A stretch of DNA of 64,000 nt from assembly GCA_017472085.1 (NCBI GenBank), contig JAFUQZ010000008.1, positions 1 through 64,000 of the forward strand, read 5' to 3'. Of the stretch, positions 53,382 through 62,382 are shown piece after piece. Both the position numbers and the translations under genes were made by a program. Position 1 is the first letter of the stretch. The number at the start of each line of letters is the position of its first letter. Source of the DNA: Akkermansia sp. (lineage in GTDB: Bacteria > Verrucomicrobiota > Verrucomicrobiia > Verrucomicrobiales > Akkermansiaceae). The notes under the pieces are model-generated. The model worked only from the letters and a program-made list of their open reading frames with translations, had not been told where the DNA came from and did not search any database.

Positions 53382-54083
53382 TTAGTTCTTGGAATACTCG
53401 ACCTGGGCAATGGAAAGACCCGGGTTCATGGAGCTGGCCATCGTCACGCCGGCGATGTAGGCACCCTTCGCACCGGAGGGGCGAGCCTTCACAACGGCAG
53501 AGATGAGAGCGCGGGCGTTCTCCACAAGCTTGTCGCTCTCGAAGGAGAGCTTGCCCACTGCGGCAGAAATGTTGGCGTTGCGGTCAACCTTGAAGTCCAC
53601 ACGACCGGCCTTCACCTCGCGCACGGCCTTGGCGGTATCCTCCGTCACAGTGCCGGTCTTGGGGTTGGGCATCAGGCCGCGCGGGCCGAGCACGCGAGCA
53701 ATCTTACGCACCTGGGCCATGGCATCCGGGGTGGCGATTGCGCTGTCGAAATCAAGATAACCTCCCTGGATTTCCTTGATGAGGTCTTCCAGGCCAACTT
53801 TCTCTGCGCCGGCTTCGAGGGCAGCCTGAGCGGCCTCACCCTGGGCGAAGACGATAACGCGGACATTCTTACCGGTACCATGAGGCAGGGCAACAGAGCC
53901 ACGCACCATCTGGTCGGACTTGCGGGGATCCACCGTGAGGCGGAAAGATACGGTCACCGTGGGGTCGAATTTCGGAGCGGGGAAGCTCTTCATCACTTCC
54001 ACAGCCTCCTCGACAGCGTAAGCCTTGCTGTTGTCAACAAGCTTGGCTGCCTCATTGTAGCGCTTGGAGCGTTTTGTAGACAT
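53382..54083 (-). CDS. rplA: Ribosomal protein uL1
   Basis: L1 stalk protein, 233 aa, releasing deacylated tRNA from the E site. The start is [17 protein letters not shown] at 54083, with [33 protein letters not shown] (the diagnostic segment) and the closing [12 protein letters not shown]. The in-frame upstream extension overlaps rplK and is rejected. Confidence 0.97.
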   Translation of the reverse strand: MSTKRSKRYNEAAKLVDNSKAYAVEEAVEVMKSFPAPKFDPTVTVSFRLTVDPRKSDQMVRGSVALPHGTGKNVRVIVFAQGEAAQAALEAGAEKVGLEDLIKEIQGGYLDFDSAIATPDAMAQVRKIARVLGPRGLMPNPKTGTVTEDTAKAVREVKAGRVDFKVDRNANISAAVGKLSFESDKLVENARALISAVVKARPSGAKGAYIAGVTMASSMNPGLSIAQVEYSKN

Positions 54084-54138
54084 AATTTTTAGCAGTACGT
54101 TCGGGTTTATTATTGAAGTTCCCTCCTGCAGAAGGGGG

Positions 54139-54567
54139 TTACATACCCTCGATTTCAATACCCATCTGGCGAGCCTGGCCGGCGATGATGCGGCAAGCGG
54201 CTTCCGGATCCTTGGTATTGAGGTCGGGCATCTTGATGTTGACAATCTCCATCAACTTATCCTTGGTGATTTTTGCCACCTTCTTCTTGTTCGGCTCGCC
54301 GGAGCCGGACTTGAGACCGGCAGCCTTCTTGAGAAGGTTGGCAGCCGGGGGCATCTTGGTGATAAAGTCGAAGGACTTGTCCTTGTATACGGTGATCACG
54401 ACGGGAAGCACATCACCGGCCTGCTTCTGAGTCTTAGCATTGAACTCTTTGCAGAAGCCCATGATGTTCACACCGGCCTGACCAAGAGCAGGTCCCACGG
54501 GCGGCGAGGGATTCGCGGCGCCGGCAGGAATCTGCAGCTTAATTACTTTAACTACTTCTTTAGCCAT
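54139..54567 (-). CDS. rplK: Ribosomal protein uL11
   Basis: GTPase-centre protein, 142 aa. The N-terminal domain [20 protein letters not shown] is the thiostrepton-site proline region, followed by [13 protein letters not shown]. The C-terminal RNA-binding domain is intact to [13 protein letters not shown]. It precedes rplA by 55 nt. Confidence 0.97.
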   Translation of the reverse strand: MAKEVVKVIKLQIPAGAANPSPPVGPALGQAGVNIMGFCKEFNAKTQKQAGDVLPVVITVYKDKSFDFITKMPPAANLLKKAAGLKSGSGEPNKKKVAKITKDKLMEIVNIKMPDLNTKDPEAACRIIAGQARQMGIEIEGM

Positions 54568-54639
54568 GGTTTTGTTTTGTTGTTTTGCCGCCCTTCCCCG
54601 TTTTCACGATTCCGGGCAGCGGGAAGTATTTCGTTGGGC

Positions 54640-55275
54640 TCAGCCCTGTTCCTTTTCGTCCTCGGGCACCGGCTGCACCTGGGCGTAATCTAGGTCGAGC
54701 GGGTTGGAGCGGCCGAACATGTTGACGCCCACGCGCAGACGACCGCGCTCTGCATCCACCATTTCAACGATACCGCGCTCACCGGCAAAGGCGCCTTCCA
54801 GCACCACCACCTCTTCGCCCACGGTAAAGGCCACCTTGGGACGAGCGGCACCGCTGCGGCGCTCAATCTCGGCCATCAGCTCCTTCACGTCTTTCTCAGA
54901 CATGGGCAAAGGCTCCTTGTTGCGGCCGCAGGCAAAGCTGATAACGCCGTCAACAGCCTGAATCTTGTACCAGGCATCGTTGTTGAGCGTGCCATCCGGA
55001 CGACGAAGCGCAAAGTTCAGATACACATAACCGGGGTACAGCTTGCGCTCCACCACGTACTTCTTGCCTTTGCGGACGTCCTCAACCTTTTCCGTCGGAA
55101 CCAGGGGAGGGCTCTGAAGCAGAGCACCCATCTCCTCATCTTCCTTGAAGAGACGGTTCAGATTTTCAACAGAGCGGCGCTCCTTGTTGGAGAGAACATG
55201 CAGCACATACCACTGATTCTTGGCGTCAGGGATAGCGCGACCGGCTCCGGCTTTGCGTTCGTGCAGACGAGACAT
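54640..55275 (-). CDS. nusG: Transcription termination/antitermination factor NusG
   Basis: A 211-aa NusG. The NGN domain begins at WYVLHVLSNKERRSVENL (about 22-39) and has KKYVVERKLYPGYVYLNF and DGVISFACG. The C-terminal KOW domain carries VGEEVVVLEGAFAGERGIVE. It is longer than E. coli NusG (181 aa) because of an N-terminal extension of about 20 residues and a loop in the NGN domain (LLQSPPLVPTEKVEDVR). It couples polymerase to ribosomes or Rho. It is placed in the usual secE-nusG-rplK order. Confidence 0.95.
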   Translation of the reverse strand: MSRLHERKAGAGRAIPDAKNQWYVLHVLSNKERRSVENLNRLFKEDEEMGALLQSPPLVPTEKVEDVRKGKKYVVERKLYPGYVYLNFALRRPDGTLNNDAWYKIQAVDGVISFACGRNKEPLPMSEKDVKELMAEIERRSGAARPKVAFTVGEEVVVLEGAFAGERGIVEMVDAERGRLRVGVNMFGRSNPLDLDYAQVQPVPEDEKEQG

Positions 55276-55302
55276 GGTTACCGTTCGAAAAAATTAAAAT
55301 TT

Positions 55303-55530
55303 TCAGGAGAAAAGCAGAATAGCGCGATTCACTACTGCTGCCAGCACATAATCAAAGAATGCCACGTAGCCGCCCAGCAGCACCATGGCCACCAGCACCA
55401 CCAGCGTGGACCCCCACAGTTCTCGGAATTTCTTGAACCCGGTCACCTTCGGGTCACTTTCCCAAGGCCAGGAACACTTCTTCAGCTCGCCTTTCAGGGC
55501 GGATATGTATTGGGAAATCTTGCGGAACAT
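55303..55530 (-). CDS. secE: Preprotein translocase subunit SecE
   Basis: A 75-aa single-TM SecE of the short type. The amphipathic SALKGELKKCSWPWESD helix and the hinge precede one membrane helix (LWGSTLVVLVAMVLLGGYVAFFDYVL). It stabilises SecY in the inner membrane. It lies between tRNA-Trp and nusG. Confidence 0.93.
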   Translation of the reverse strand: MFRKISQYISALKGELKKCSWPWESDPKVTGFKKFRELWGSTLVVLVAMVLLGGYVAFFDYVLAAVVNRAILLFS

Positions 55531-55582
55531 CTGCGTTTTGATTCTATGTAGGGGATTTTTCGAGAAAAAAAAAGAGGAAGGC

Positions 55583-55658
55583 TGGCAGGGTAAGAGAGAC
55601 TCGAACTCCCAACACGCGGTTTTGGAGACCGCTGCTCTACCAATTGAGCTATTACCCT
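55583..55658 (-). tRNA. tRNA-Trp (anticodon CCA)
   Basis: 76 nt including an encoded 3' CCA (55583-55585). The acceptor stem is AGGGTAA/TTACCCT, the anticodon loop CTCCAAA reads UGG codons, and the T-arm is GGGAGTTCGAGTCTCTC. The conserved location before secE supports the call. Confidence 0.95.
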
Positions 55659-55692
55659 ATAACCTTGCTCTGTACTTTCGGCCGGGTCAGGA

Positions 55693-55718
55693 AAGGGTGC
55701 CCTGTTCCGGGCACCCTT
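55693..55718 (-). terminator. Hairpin downstream of tuf
   Basis: AAGGGTGCCC/GGGCACCCTT with a 6-nt loop, then TTCC on the minus strand. It may be a weak terminator or a processing site between tuf and tRNA-Trp. Confidence 0.55.
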
Positions 55719-55787
55719 CCCCGGGCCGAGGTCTCATTCCTTTATCGGAATGTAACCCGATTTAATTTTGGAGATTTACTCCCAGGA

Positions 55788-56969
55788 TTACTCCTGGATC
55801 TTGGCAACCTTACCGGCGCCCACGGTACGACCGCCTTCGCGGATAGCGAAGCGCATACCCTCTTCCATAGCCACCGGAGTGATGAGCTCAACAGTGATGG
55901 TCACGTTGTCACCGGGCATCACCATTTCAGTACCCTCGGGCAGAGTCACGGTGCCGGTCACGTCCGTCGTACGGAAGTAGAACTGGGGACGATAGTTGTT
56001 GAAGAACGGGGTGTGACGGCCACCTTCCTCCTTGGTCAGCACGTAAACGGCTGCCTCGAACTTGGTGTGGGGAGTCACAGAACCGGGCTTGGCGATAACC
56101 TGACCGCGAACGATGTCTTCCTTCTTGATACCGCGAAGAAGAACACCCACGTTGTCACCGGCCTCACCCTTGTCGAGAAGCTTGCGGAACATCTCGATGT
56201 CGGTCACGGAAGTCTTCTGAGTGGGACGGATACCCACGATTTCCACTTCTTCCATCTTGTTGATGATACCACGCTCGATACGACCGGTAGCCACAGTACC
56301 ACGGCCGGAGATGGAGAACACGTCCTCCACGGGCATCAGGAAGGGCTTCTCAGTCGGGCGCTCAGGCGTCGGGATGTAAGCGTCAACAGCTTCCATGAGC
56401 TCAAGGATGGCAGCGGTAGCGTCAGCGTCGCCTTCCAGAGCCTTCACGGCGGAACCCTTCACGATGGGCAGGTCATCACCGGGGAAGTCGTAGGAGGAAA
56501 GAAGCTCACGAATCTCCATCTCCACGAGCTCAGCGAGTTCGGGGTCAGCGAGGTCCATCTTGTTCATGAACACCACGATGTAGGGAACACCCACCTGACG
56601 AGCAAGCAGGATGTGCTCACGAGTCTGCGGCATGGGACCGTCAGCAGCGGAGCAAACGAGGATAGCGCCGTCCATCTGGGCCGCACCGGTGAGCATGTTC
56701 TTCACATAGTCAGCGTGACCGGGGCAGTCAACGTGAGCATAGTGACGGTTTTCAGTCTCATACTCCACGTGTGCAGTGGAGATCGTGATACCACGCTCGC
56801 GCTCCTCAGGAGCGCCGTCGATCTGATCGTAAGCCTTGAACTCTGCCTGACCCTTTTCTGCAAGAACCTTGGTAATTGCAGCAGTGAGGGAAGTTTTGCC
56901 ATGGTCAACGTGACCGATCGTGCCCACGTTCACGTGGGGCTTGGTGCGCTGGAATGATTCTTTGGCCAT
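55788..56969 (-). CDS. tuf: Elongation factor Tu
   Basis: Delivers aminoacyl-tRNA to the ribosome. The 393-aa protein has [15 protein letters not shown] (P-loop, about 18-32), the effector region [27 protein letters not shown] and MNKMDL (G4), with domains II and III to the C-terminus. It is the standard bacterial length. It sits between tRNA-Thr and tRNA-Trp and is probably transcribed from the strong promoter upstream of tRNA-Thr. Confidence 0.98.
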   Translation of the reverse strand: MAKESFQRTKPHVNVGTIGHVDHGKTSLTAAITKVLAEKGQAEFKAYDQIDGAPEERERGITISTAHVEYETENRHYAHVDCPGHADYVKNMLTGAAQMDGAILVCSAADGPMPQTREHILLARQVGVPYIVVFMNKMDLADPELAELVEMEIRELLSSYDFPGDDLPIVKGSAVKALEGDADATAAILELMEAVDAYIPTPERPTEKPFLMPVEDVFSISGRGTVATGRIERGIINKMEEVEIVGIRPTQKTSVTDIEMFRKLLDKGEAGDNVGVLLRGIKKEDIVRGQVIAKPGSVTPHTKFEAAVYVLTKEEGGRHTPFFNNYRPQFYFRTTDVTGTVTLPEGTEMVMPGDNVTITVELITPVAMEEGMRFAIREGGRTVGAGKVAKIQE

Positions 56970-57012
56970 AATAGGAATTAATTTTGGGCTGCTTATTCTT
57001 GCATGAGTCAGA

Positions 57013-57084
<72 letters not shown>

Positions 57085-57125
57085 GTGGACTCTATCATCG
57101 CCCCGAGGGGCGTAAAAGCGGGCGA

Positions 57126-57154
57126 ATTATACACAACTTCCCCCACCCCGTCAA
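57126..57154 (-). promoter_or_regulatory. Strong promoter of the tRNA-Thr/tuf/secE-nusG/ribosomal/rpoBC transcription unit
   Basis: TTGACG (complement at 57149-57154), 17-bp spacer, perfect TATAAT (57126-57131). It is the only clear promoter seen upstream of the 13.5-kb minus-strand block, although internal ones cannot be excluded. Confidence 0.85.
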
Positions 57155-57287
57155 TGATTATTTCTCACTTTTTTCGTTTTTTTCGCCTTTTTCCGGCAAA
57201 AAAATCAGATTTTTCGCCCATTATTCCGGTAAAACAGCTGGAAAGTTAGCTTGAAAACCCTCTTGGTTAGGTGCAAACTGTCGGCCT

Positions 57288-57836
57288 ATGAAGACACTGA
57301 CTATCCTGTCTGTCGCCGCCATGATGGCCCTGCCCACTTTCGCAGACGACCACAAGGCGGACGCCGATAAAGCAAAAGAATGTGCAGCCGAGTGCAAGGT
57401 CGACTGCAAGGGTAAGGAATGCAAGACCGACAAACTGCCGCAGGAGTGCTGGCTGGATATTGAGACCATCACCGTGGAAGCCGAAAACGGCGACCCGCTG
57501 GCTCAGTACACCATTGCCTATCTCACCGACCAGGGCGTCAACATCCCCAAGGATGAAGCCAAGGCCAAAGAGATGTACACCAAGGCAGCTCCCGGCCTGA
57601 TGACCGCCGCCGCCAAGGGCCACCCTGCCGCTTCCTTCGCGCTCGCGCACATGTACGCAGAGGGTAAGGGCGTGGAGAAGGACGCCAACAAGGCCGCCCA
57701 GTACCACAAGTGGGCCAAGCACTGCTGCAAAGACAAGAAAGACGGCAAGAAATGCTGCACCCCCGATAACAAGGACAAGCAGATGCAGCAGGCTGTCGAT
57801 GCAGCCAACACTAATCCTGCCATCGACCAGAACTGA
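57288..57836 (+). CDS. Secreted Sel1-repeat, cysteine-rich protein
   Basis: A 182-aa protein with signal peptide MKTLTILSVAAMMALPTFA. A short cysteine/lysine-rich segment (CAAECKVDCKGKECKTDKL) is followed by two Sel1-like repeats (about 64-97, AENGDPLAQYTIAYLTDQG; about 108-142, AAKGHPAASFALAHMYAEG) and a second Cys-rich patch (HCCKDKKDGKKCC). Sel1 proteins are adaptor solenoids. The cysteines suggest periplasmic disulfides or metal binding. A weak promoter (TTGAAA, 17 bp, CAAACT) ends 8 nt before the start, which could again be leaderless. Confidence 0.85.
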   Translation: MKTLTILSVAAMMALPTFADDHKADADKAKECAAECKVDCKGKECKTDKLPQECWLDIETITVEAENGDPLAQYTIAYLTDQGVNIPKDEAKAKEMYTKAAPGLMTAAAKGHPAASFALAHMYAEGKGVEKDANKAAQYHKWAKHCCKDKKDGKKCCTPDNKDKQMQQAVDAANTNPAIDQN

Positions 57837-57861
57837 TTAGTCCCGGCAGATTCCCCTGCCC

Positions 57862-57893
57862 AGCCCGCCCGGAATTGCAAGCCGGGCGGGCTT
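57862..57893. terminator. Terminator after the Sel1 protein gene
   Basis: AGCCCGCCCGG/CCGGGCGGGCT with a 9-10 nt loop, then TTTAAAA. It overlaps the end of the converging minus-strand gene at 57893. Confidence 0.75.
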
Positions 57894-58285
57894 TAAAACC
57901 TGGGGTAACCCTCATAGTCAGGCGGATACAGCCTTTCGTTTTCCTGATCCCAGACACGCAGCACCTCTTCTGCCGCAGCAGACATCTCTGCCCGGCCCTC
58001 TCCCACCGGCACCAGCATCACCCCGACATGCCATTGCCCCTCTGCGGCAGGAGAAAAGAAGAATCGCGCCTCGGGCTGCACGGCAGCAAGCAGCCTGTTG
58101 AGCTCCGTAAAGCGGGAAAGCGGCAGCGCACCCAGCCTGGGCGGCCAGGAATGGATGTATACGCTATTCATGTTTTCAAAATAAGACAGCTCATAATCCC
58201 CCGTATACATCTGCACCGCCCGCAATCCGAAGAGCAGCAGCCAGACGGACAACACACCCAGGTAAATACGTTTGAGCAGTTTCAT
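57893..58285 (-). CDS. Small membrane-anchored protein, second of a tandem pair
   Basis: A 130-aa protein with one N-terminal membrane helix (about 5-24, RIYLGVLSVWLLLFGLRAV) and an extracytoplasmic domain. The part after the helix (PRLGALPLSRFTELNRLLAA, then a beta strand FFFSPAAEGQWHVGVMLVP) resembles the upstream neighbour, suggesting tandem duplication. The start overlaps the upstream stop by ATGA. The function is not recognised. Confidence 0.75.
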   Translation of the reverse strand: MKLLKRIYLGVLSVWLLLFGLRAVQMYTGDYELSYFENMNSVYIHSWPPRLGALPLSRFTELNRLLAAVQPEARFFFSPAAEGQWHVGVMLVPVGEGRAEMSAAAEEVLRVWDQENERLYPPDYEGYPRF

Positions 58286-58671
58286 TGTCCGTTCCTTTCT
58301 TCTTCCTCACATTCAGCGAGCCACTGTTGCACCACCGTTTGCCAGTCCGTTTCGGGGATGCTGTCTCGCCACGCCAGCGCAGGGTACACATGCACCAGCT
58401 GCAAACCGCCCTCTTCCGTGGACACGGCCTGCATGCACTCCCGGTGGAAGAAGCAGGTCGCATCCACCCGCCAAAACCATGACGTTGTCGCTTTCAGCTT
58501 CTCGTTCAGCTCGGACACCTTTCTGGCCGTCAGAACATGCGGCGGCAGCGGCCCCAGAGGTATATATTCCACCTTTTGTGCCGCCGGAGTACACACTAAT
58601 GATATATTACCGATAATCCACACCAGCGGAGCCAACAGCACCCAACCGACCACTTTCAGAAAGTTCACCAT
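58282..58671 (-). CDS. Small membrane-anchored protein, first of a tandem pair
   Basis: A 129-aa protein, start ATG 58671 as set by its promoter. N-terminal membrane helix (about 3-26, NFLKVVGWVLLAPLVWIIGNISLV), then a domain with LGPLPPHVLTARKVSELNEKL, FFHRECMQAV and an acidic end (LAECEEEERNG). The similar order of elements in the next gene suggests paralogues. Unknown function; the pair is an operon. Confidence 0.75.
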   Translation of the reverse strand: MVNFLKVVGWVLLAPLVWIIGNISLVCTPAAQKVEYIPLGPLPPHVLTARKVSELNEKLKATTSWFWRVDATCFFHRECMQAVSTEEGGLQLVHVYPALAWRDSIPETDWQTVVQQWLAECEEEERNGQ

Positions 58672-58679
58672 ACGCCGGC

Positions 58680-58708
58680 AGCCTATCACGCAGCCGGCCC
58701 GGAGTCAA
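58680..58708 (-). promoter_or_regulatory. Promoter of the tandem pair, leaderless
   Basis: TTGACT (complement at 58703-58708), 17-bp spacer, TAGGCT (58680-58685, a weak -10), 8 nt before ATG 58671. Confidence 0.55.
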
Positions 58709-58823
58709 CCGGCTTCTTCCGCTGTAACCCTTTTGTAACATTACGAGAGCAGAAGACTCACATTCCCGCCGCTAAAACCATTCCATTCCCCGGTGACTAT
58801 TCATTTTTTTTCCATTCACAACC

Positions 58824-58852
58824 TTGACCCGAAAAAAAAGGAATGATAGAAT
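58824..58852 (+). promoter_or_regulatory. Promoter of the DUF4011 helicase gene, near-leaderless
   Basis: TTGACC 58824-58829, 17-bp spacer, TAGAAT 58847-58852, 11 nt before ATG 58864. The other in-frame ATG at 58843 lies inside the promoter. Confidence 0.65.
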
Positions 58853-58863
58853 GGCGGGCAGAT

Positions 58864-61800
58864 ATGACACCCGTGCAACTTTCTCCGCATGCCCTGAAAC
58901 ATGTTTCCGTACTGACGTTGCAGAACAATATTTACCCACTGCTGTCGCTCGGCTTGCACGCAACGGAGCCCCTCGCGGATGTGGCGGTGGAAGTTGATTA
59001 TACACCGGCATACGTTCAGACGCAGATATGCCGGATAGACAGGGTGGAGGCCGGGCGGGAGGCAGCACTTTCCCTGCCGCCGGTGGGATATGAACACGAA
59101 AAGCTGATGCAGCTGGCAGAACCGGTGAAGGGCTCGATACGCATCACGGTTAAGGCGGGGAATGAAACGGTGCTCCGGAAGGAGTTGCCGCTCCATTGGC
59201 ATCCGCATGACGCATGGGTGGGCGGGAATCGCTTCCCGGAACTGCTGGCAGCGCTGGTGCGCCCGAATGACCCGGCCATTGACCGGTTGCTGAACCGGGC
59301 GGGGGAAGAACTGCTATCGCGCGGTGTGACCTCCGGCTGGAACGGCTACGCCCTGCCCCGCAGCGGTATCATCAACCGCCTGCATGCCATCTGGAACACC
59401 GTGAGCCAATCCGGCATCAGCTATGCCCTGCCCCCGGAAAGCTGGCTGGATGACGGTCTGGGGCAGCGTGTTCGGCTTCCCTCCGCCATCCTGAGCCGAA
59501 ACTGCGGCACCTGTCTGGATACCACGTTGATGCTGGCGGCAATGGCGGCACAGGCCGGGTTCAACCCCATCGTCATTCTGGTACGCGGGCATGCCTATCT
59601 GGGCGTGATGCTCAGGGACAACGCGCTTCCCACAGTAGTGGTGCAGGAAGCCGCCACCATCCGCAATCTGCTGCAGCTGGAAGAGCTGCTGCTGATGGAA
59701 ACAACCCAACTCACCGGCTCCGCCTCCGGCAACCCCGTCTCCTTTGCAGAAACGCAGGCCACCGGACGCGATAACATCATGAAGCTGGCAGATGATGACT
59801 ACTTCCTGGCGCTGGATATTGTTCGCATCTGGTCCACAGGGATTCACCCCATCGCCGCCACGCACGAAGAAGTCGCGGAGGAGCTGCTGCTGCCGATGAA
59901 TCGGCGTGGGACGAGCGCGGCAGATGACTTTCTGGAGGAAGAAAGTGCCGCTCAGCGGGAAGAAGCCGAATCTCTGGTGGAAACCCGTCCACGCAGCCGC
60001 ATGGAGACCTGGCAGCTCAAGCTGCTGGATTTATCGTTGCGCAACAACCTGCTCAATACCCGCATGGGCAGCAGTCAGCAAATCGGACTCTGCATCCCCG
60101 ATGTGGCGCGCTTCGAGGACAAAATTTCGCGCAACACCGCTTTCCGTATCAAACCCATTCCCGAAACGCTCACCACCAGACTGGCGCGCAGTGAGAGTGA
60201 TACCCGGCCCGAACTGTTGCGCAGCATGCAGCGCGAGCTCTCCGAGGAGATGTTCGGCAAGAACGAACTGCTGGCCACGGATGGTAAAAAAGCGCATTCC
60301 GAAGAGCGCCTCCGCCGCAGCCTGCAGAGCATCTATCTGGCAGCCCGGCACGATATGGAGGAAAGCGGCTCCAACACGCTCTACCTGGCCTGCGGCTTCC
60401 TGAAGTGGTATCGCCGGGGCGATACCGACAAGGCCCTGCTGGCGCCGGTTCTGCTCATTCCGGTGAAGCTGTCACGCCCGAGTGTGAAAGCCGGATTCAC
60501 CCTGCGGAGCGCGGATGAGGAAACGCGCATCAACCTCACGCTGCTGGAGCTGCTCAAAACAGAGTTTGCCCTGCGGATTCCGGAGCTGGAGGGCGATTTA
60601 CCCACCGATGCCAGCGGGCTGGACGTGCCGCAGATTTTCACCCTGCTGCGCCGCGCCATCCGCGAACTACCGGGCTGGGAGGTGGTGGAGGATTGTTCCC
60701 TGGGCATTTTTTCGTTCACCAAATATCTCATGTGGAAAGACATGGTGGACCGCCGGGAATCCCTCCTGAAAAACCCCGTGGTGGCCCACATCGCGGCCTC
60801 AGAGCGCAGCACTTTCCCGGAACAGAGCGATTTCCCCGAGCCGGCCAGGCTGGATAGCGAGGTAGACCCGCGCAAGGTGTTCACCCCGCTCTCCGCAGAC
60901 TCCTCCCAGCTTTCTGCCGTTCTGGCAGCGGCTCGCGGAAAGAGTTTCGTGCTCATCGGACCACCCGGCACCGGCAAGAGCCAGACCATTTCCAACATGA
61001 TAGCCCACTGTCTGGGGCATGGCAAAACGGTGTTGTTCGTGGCAGAAAAATCTGCCGCCCTTTCCGTGGTGCACCGTCGTCTCAAGCGCATCGGGCTCTC
61101 GGACTTCTGTCTGGAGCTGCATTCTTCCAAGGCCAACAAGAAGGATGCCCTTGCTCAATTCCGAGCCGCGATTGATGCCGCCACCCGCCCCACAGCCGGA
61201 ACGGACTGGGGCAACACGGTGGACACCATGGCCACGCTGCGCCACACGCTCAACCTCCTGCCCCATGAGCTGCACCGCCCGCAGGCGGACGGCAGAAGCC
61301 TCTACAACGATATCTGCCTGCTGGCAGAGGAGAGTGACCACCCCGCCTTTATCCCCACCGCGGATTCCCCCCGGGAGATGACGGCCGCCCGCCGGGAAGA
61401 GCTCCGCGCCCTGGCCCGGAAACTGGCTCTGTACTACGCCCCGGTGTCTGATATGCTGCGCGGAGCCGCCGCTGCCGTGGCATCTGAGAACTATTCTTTT
61501 GAGTGGGAGGAAAAGCTGGCTTCCGCACTGCAGCGGATGATTGATTTGCGACGAAATGCTGCCGCTGTCTACCGCGAGCTGACCGCCGCCCTCGGTTCAG
61601 AAGCCGCAGACCTGCCGCCGGAATCTGCCTACGCGCTCAGCGGACTGTTCAGCGAATTGAGCAACCGCAGGAGCGCAGACTACACCTGCCTCTGCCCGGC
61701 ACAGGCCTCTGCCACCCTCCGCAGGATGGAAAAAATCGCCGCCGCTGCCGCAGACTATCGCGAGCACGCCGCCGGACTTTCCCTCCCCTACCCGGAGAGC

Positions 61801-62382
61801 GCCCCGGATGATGCGGAGCTGGAACTCCGTTACACCGGGTGGAAAAAAGCTCAGCTCTCCAACTTCATCTTCCGTTTCTTCGGTCTCCGCAAGGCCCGCA
61901 AATACCTGCAAGTACTGGCATTCAGCCCGCAGAAACCCGACTGCCGCAACGATTTTGAACGGCTGCTGGCCATGAAGGCCGCGCGGGCCGACATCCGCCT
62001 TCACTCCACACCGGAGATGGAATTCCTGCTCCGCGGAACCGAGACTACCGATGCAGAGACGGCTCATGCCCAAAAACTGGCGGGGTATGCAGCCCACACC
62101 GCTCTGCCTCCGACGCTGGTGCAGCGCTTGCTGGGGTCTCCTGCTCTGCAGGATTCCCTGCGCCCCCATCTGAATGCCTGGAAACAGCTCCATGATACCT
62201 GCTCTGGAGCAGGAGGTCTCCGGCCTTATCCTTTGCCCGGTGGAGCATTTACCGCAGCACGGCTCCGACTGGAGCGGTCTGCTGGAACAGCGCGACCGCT
62301 GGCGCGAGCTGACGCTCTGGAACAAAGTGAAAGAAGAAGCCCGCAGCGCCGGTGCCGCGACTCTGGCAGAGCTGCTGTGTGA
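58864..62382 (+). CDS. DUF4011-type SF1 helicase, N-terminal part (frameshifted)
   Basis: The first 1172 codons of a giant DNA-processing protein. Residues about 1-110 are a beta-rich domain. About 195-250 resemble a transglutaminase-like segment (ILSRNCGTCLDTTLML, VRGHAYLGVML). About 375-420 are the DUF4011 region (METWQLKLLDLSLRNNLLNT). The SF1 Walker A GPPGTGKSQTISNMI is at about 698-712, with VLFVAEKSAALSVVHRRL after it. From about residue 1115 the frame becomes Arg/Pro/Ser nonsense and stops at 62382, while the family sequence continues in the +1 frame. Such helicases are often discussed as anti-phage genes. With the lesion, the full helicase-nuclease cannot be made unless frames are bridged. 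Confidence 0.85.
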   Translation: MTPVQLSPHALKHVSVLTLQNNIYPLLSLGLHATEPLADVAVEVDYTPAYVQTQICRIDRVEAGREAALSLPPVGYEHEKLMQLAEPVKGSIRITVKAGNETVLRKELPLHWHPHDAWVGGNRFPELLAALVRPNDPAIDRLLNRAGEELLSRGVTSGWNGYALPRSGIINRLHAIWNTVSQSGISYALPPESWLDDGLGQRVRLPSAILSRNCGTCLDTTLMLAAMAAQAGFNPIVILVRGHAYLGVMLRDNALPTVVVQEAATIRNLLQLEELLLMETTQLTGSASGNPVSFAETQATGRDNIMKLADDDYFLALDIVRIWSTGIHPIAATHEEVAEELLLPMNRRGTSAADDFLEEESAAQREEAESLVETRPRSRMETWQLKLLDLSLRNNLLNTRMGSSQQIGLCIPDVARFEDKISRNTAFRIKPIPETLTTRLARSESDTRPELLRSMQRELSEEMFGKNELLATDGKKAHSEERLRRSLQSIYLAARHDMEESGSNTLYLACGFLKWYRRGDTDKALLAPVLLIPVKLSRPSVKAGFTLRSADEETRINLTLLELLKTEFALRIPELEGDLPTDASGLDVPQIFTLLRRAIRELPGWEVVEDCSLGIFSFTKYLMWKDMVDRRESLLKNPVVAHIAASERSTFPEQSDFPEPARLDSEVDPRKVFTPLSADSSQLSAVLAAARGKSFVLIGPPGTGKSQTISNMIAHCLGHGKTVLFVAEKSAALSVVHRRLKRIGLSDFCLELHSSKANKKDALAQFRAAIDAATRPTAGTDWGNTVDTMATLRHTLNLLPHELHRPQADGRSLYNDICLLAEESDHPAFIPTADSPREMTAARREELRALARKLALYYAPVSDMLRGAAAAVASENYSFEWEEKLASALQRMIDLRRNAAAVYRELTAALGSEAADLPPESAYALSGLFSELSNRRSADYTCLCPAQASATLRRMEKIAAAAADYREHAAGLSLPYPESAPDDAELELRYTGWKKAQLSNFIFRFFGLRKARKYLQVLAFSPQKPDCRNDFERLLAMKAARADIRLHSTPEMEFLLRGTETTDAETAHAQKLAGYAAHTALPPTLVQRLLGSPALQDSLRPHLNAWKQLHDTCSGAGGLRPYPLPGGAFTAARLRLERSAGTARPLARADALEQSERRSPQRRCRDSGRAAV

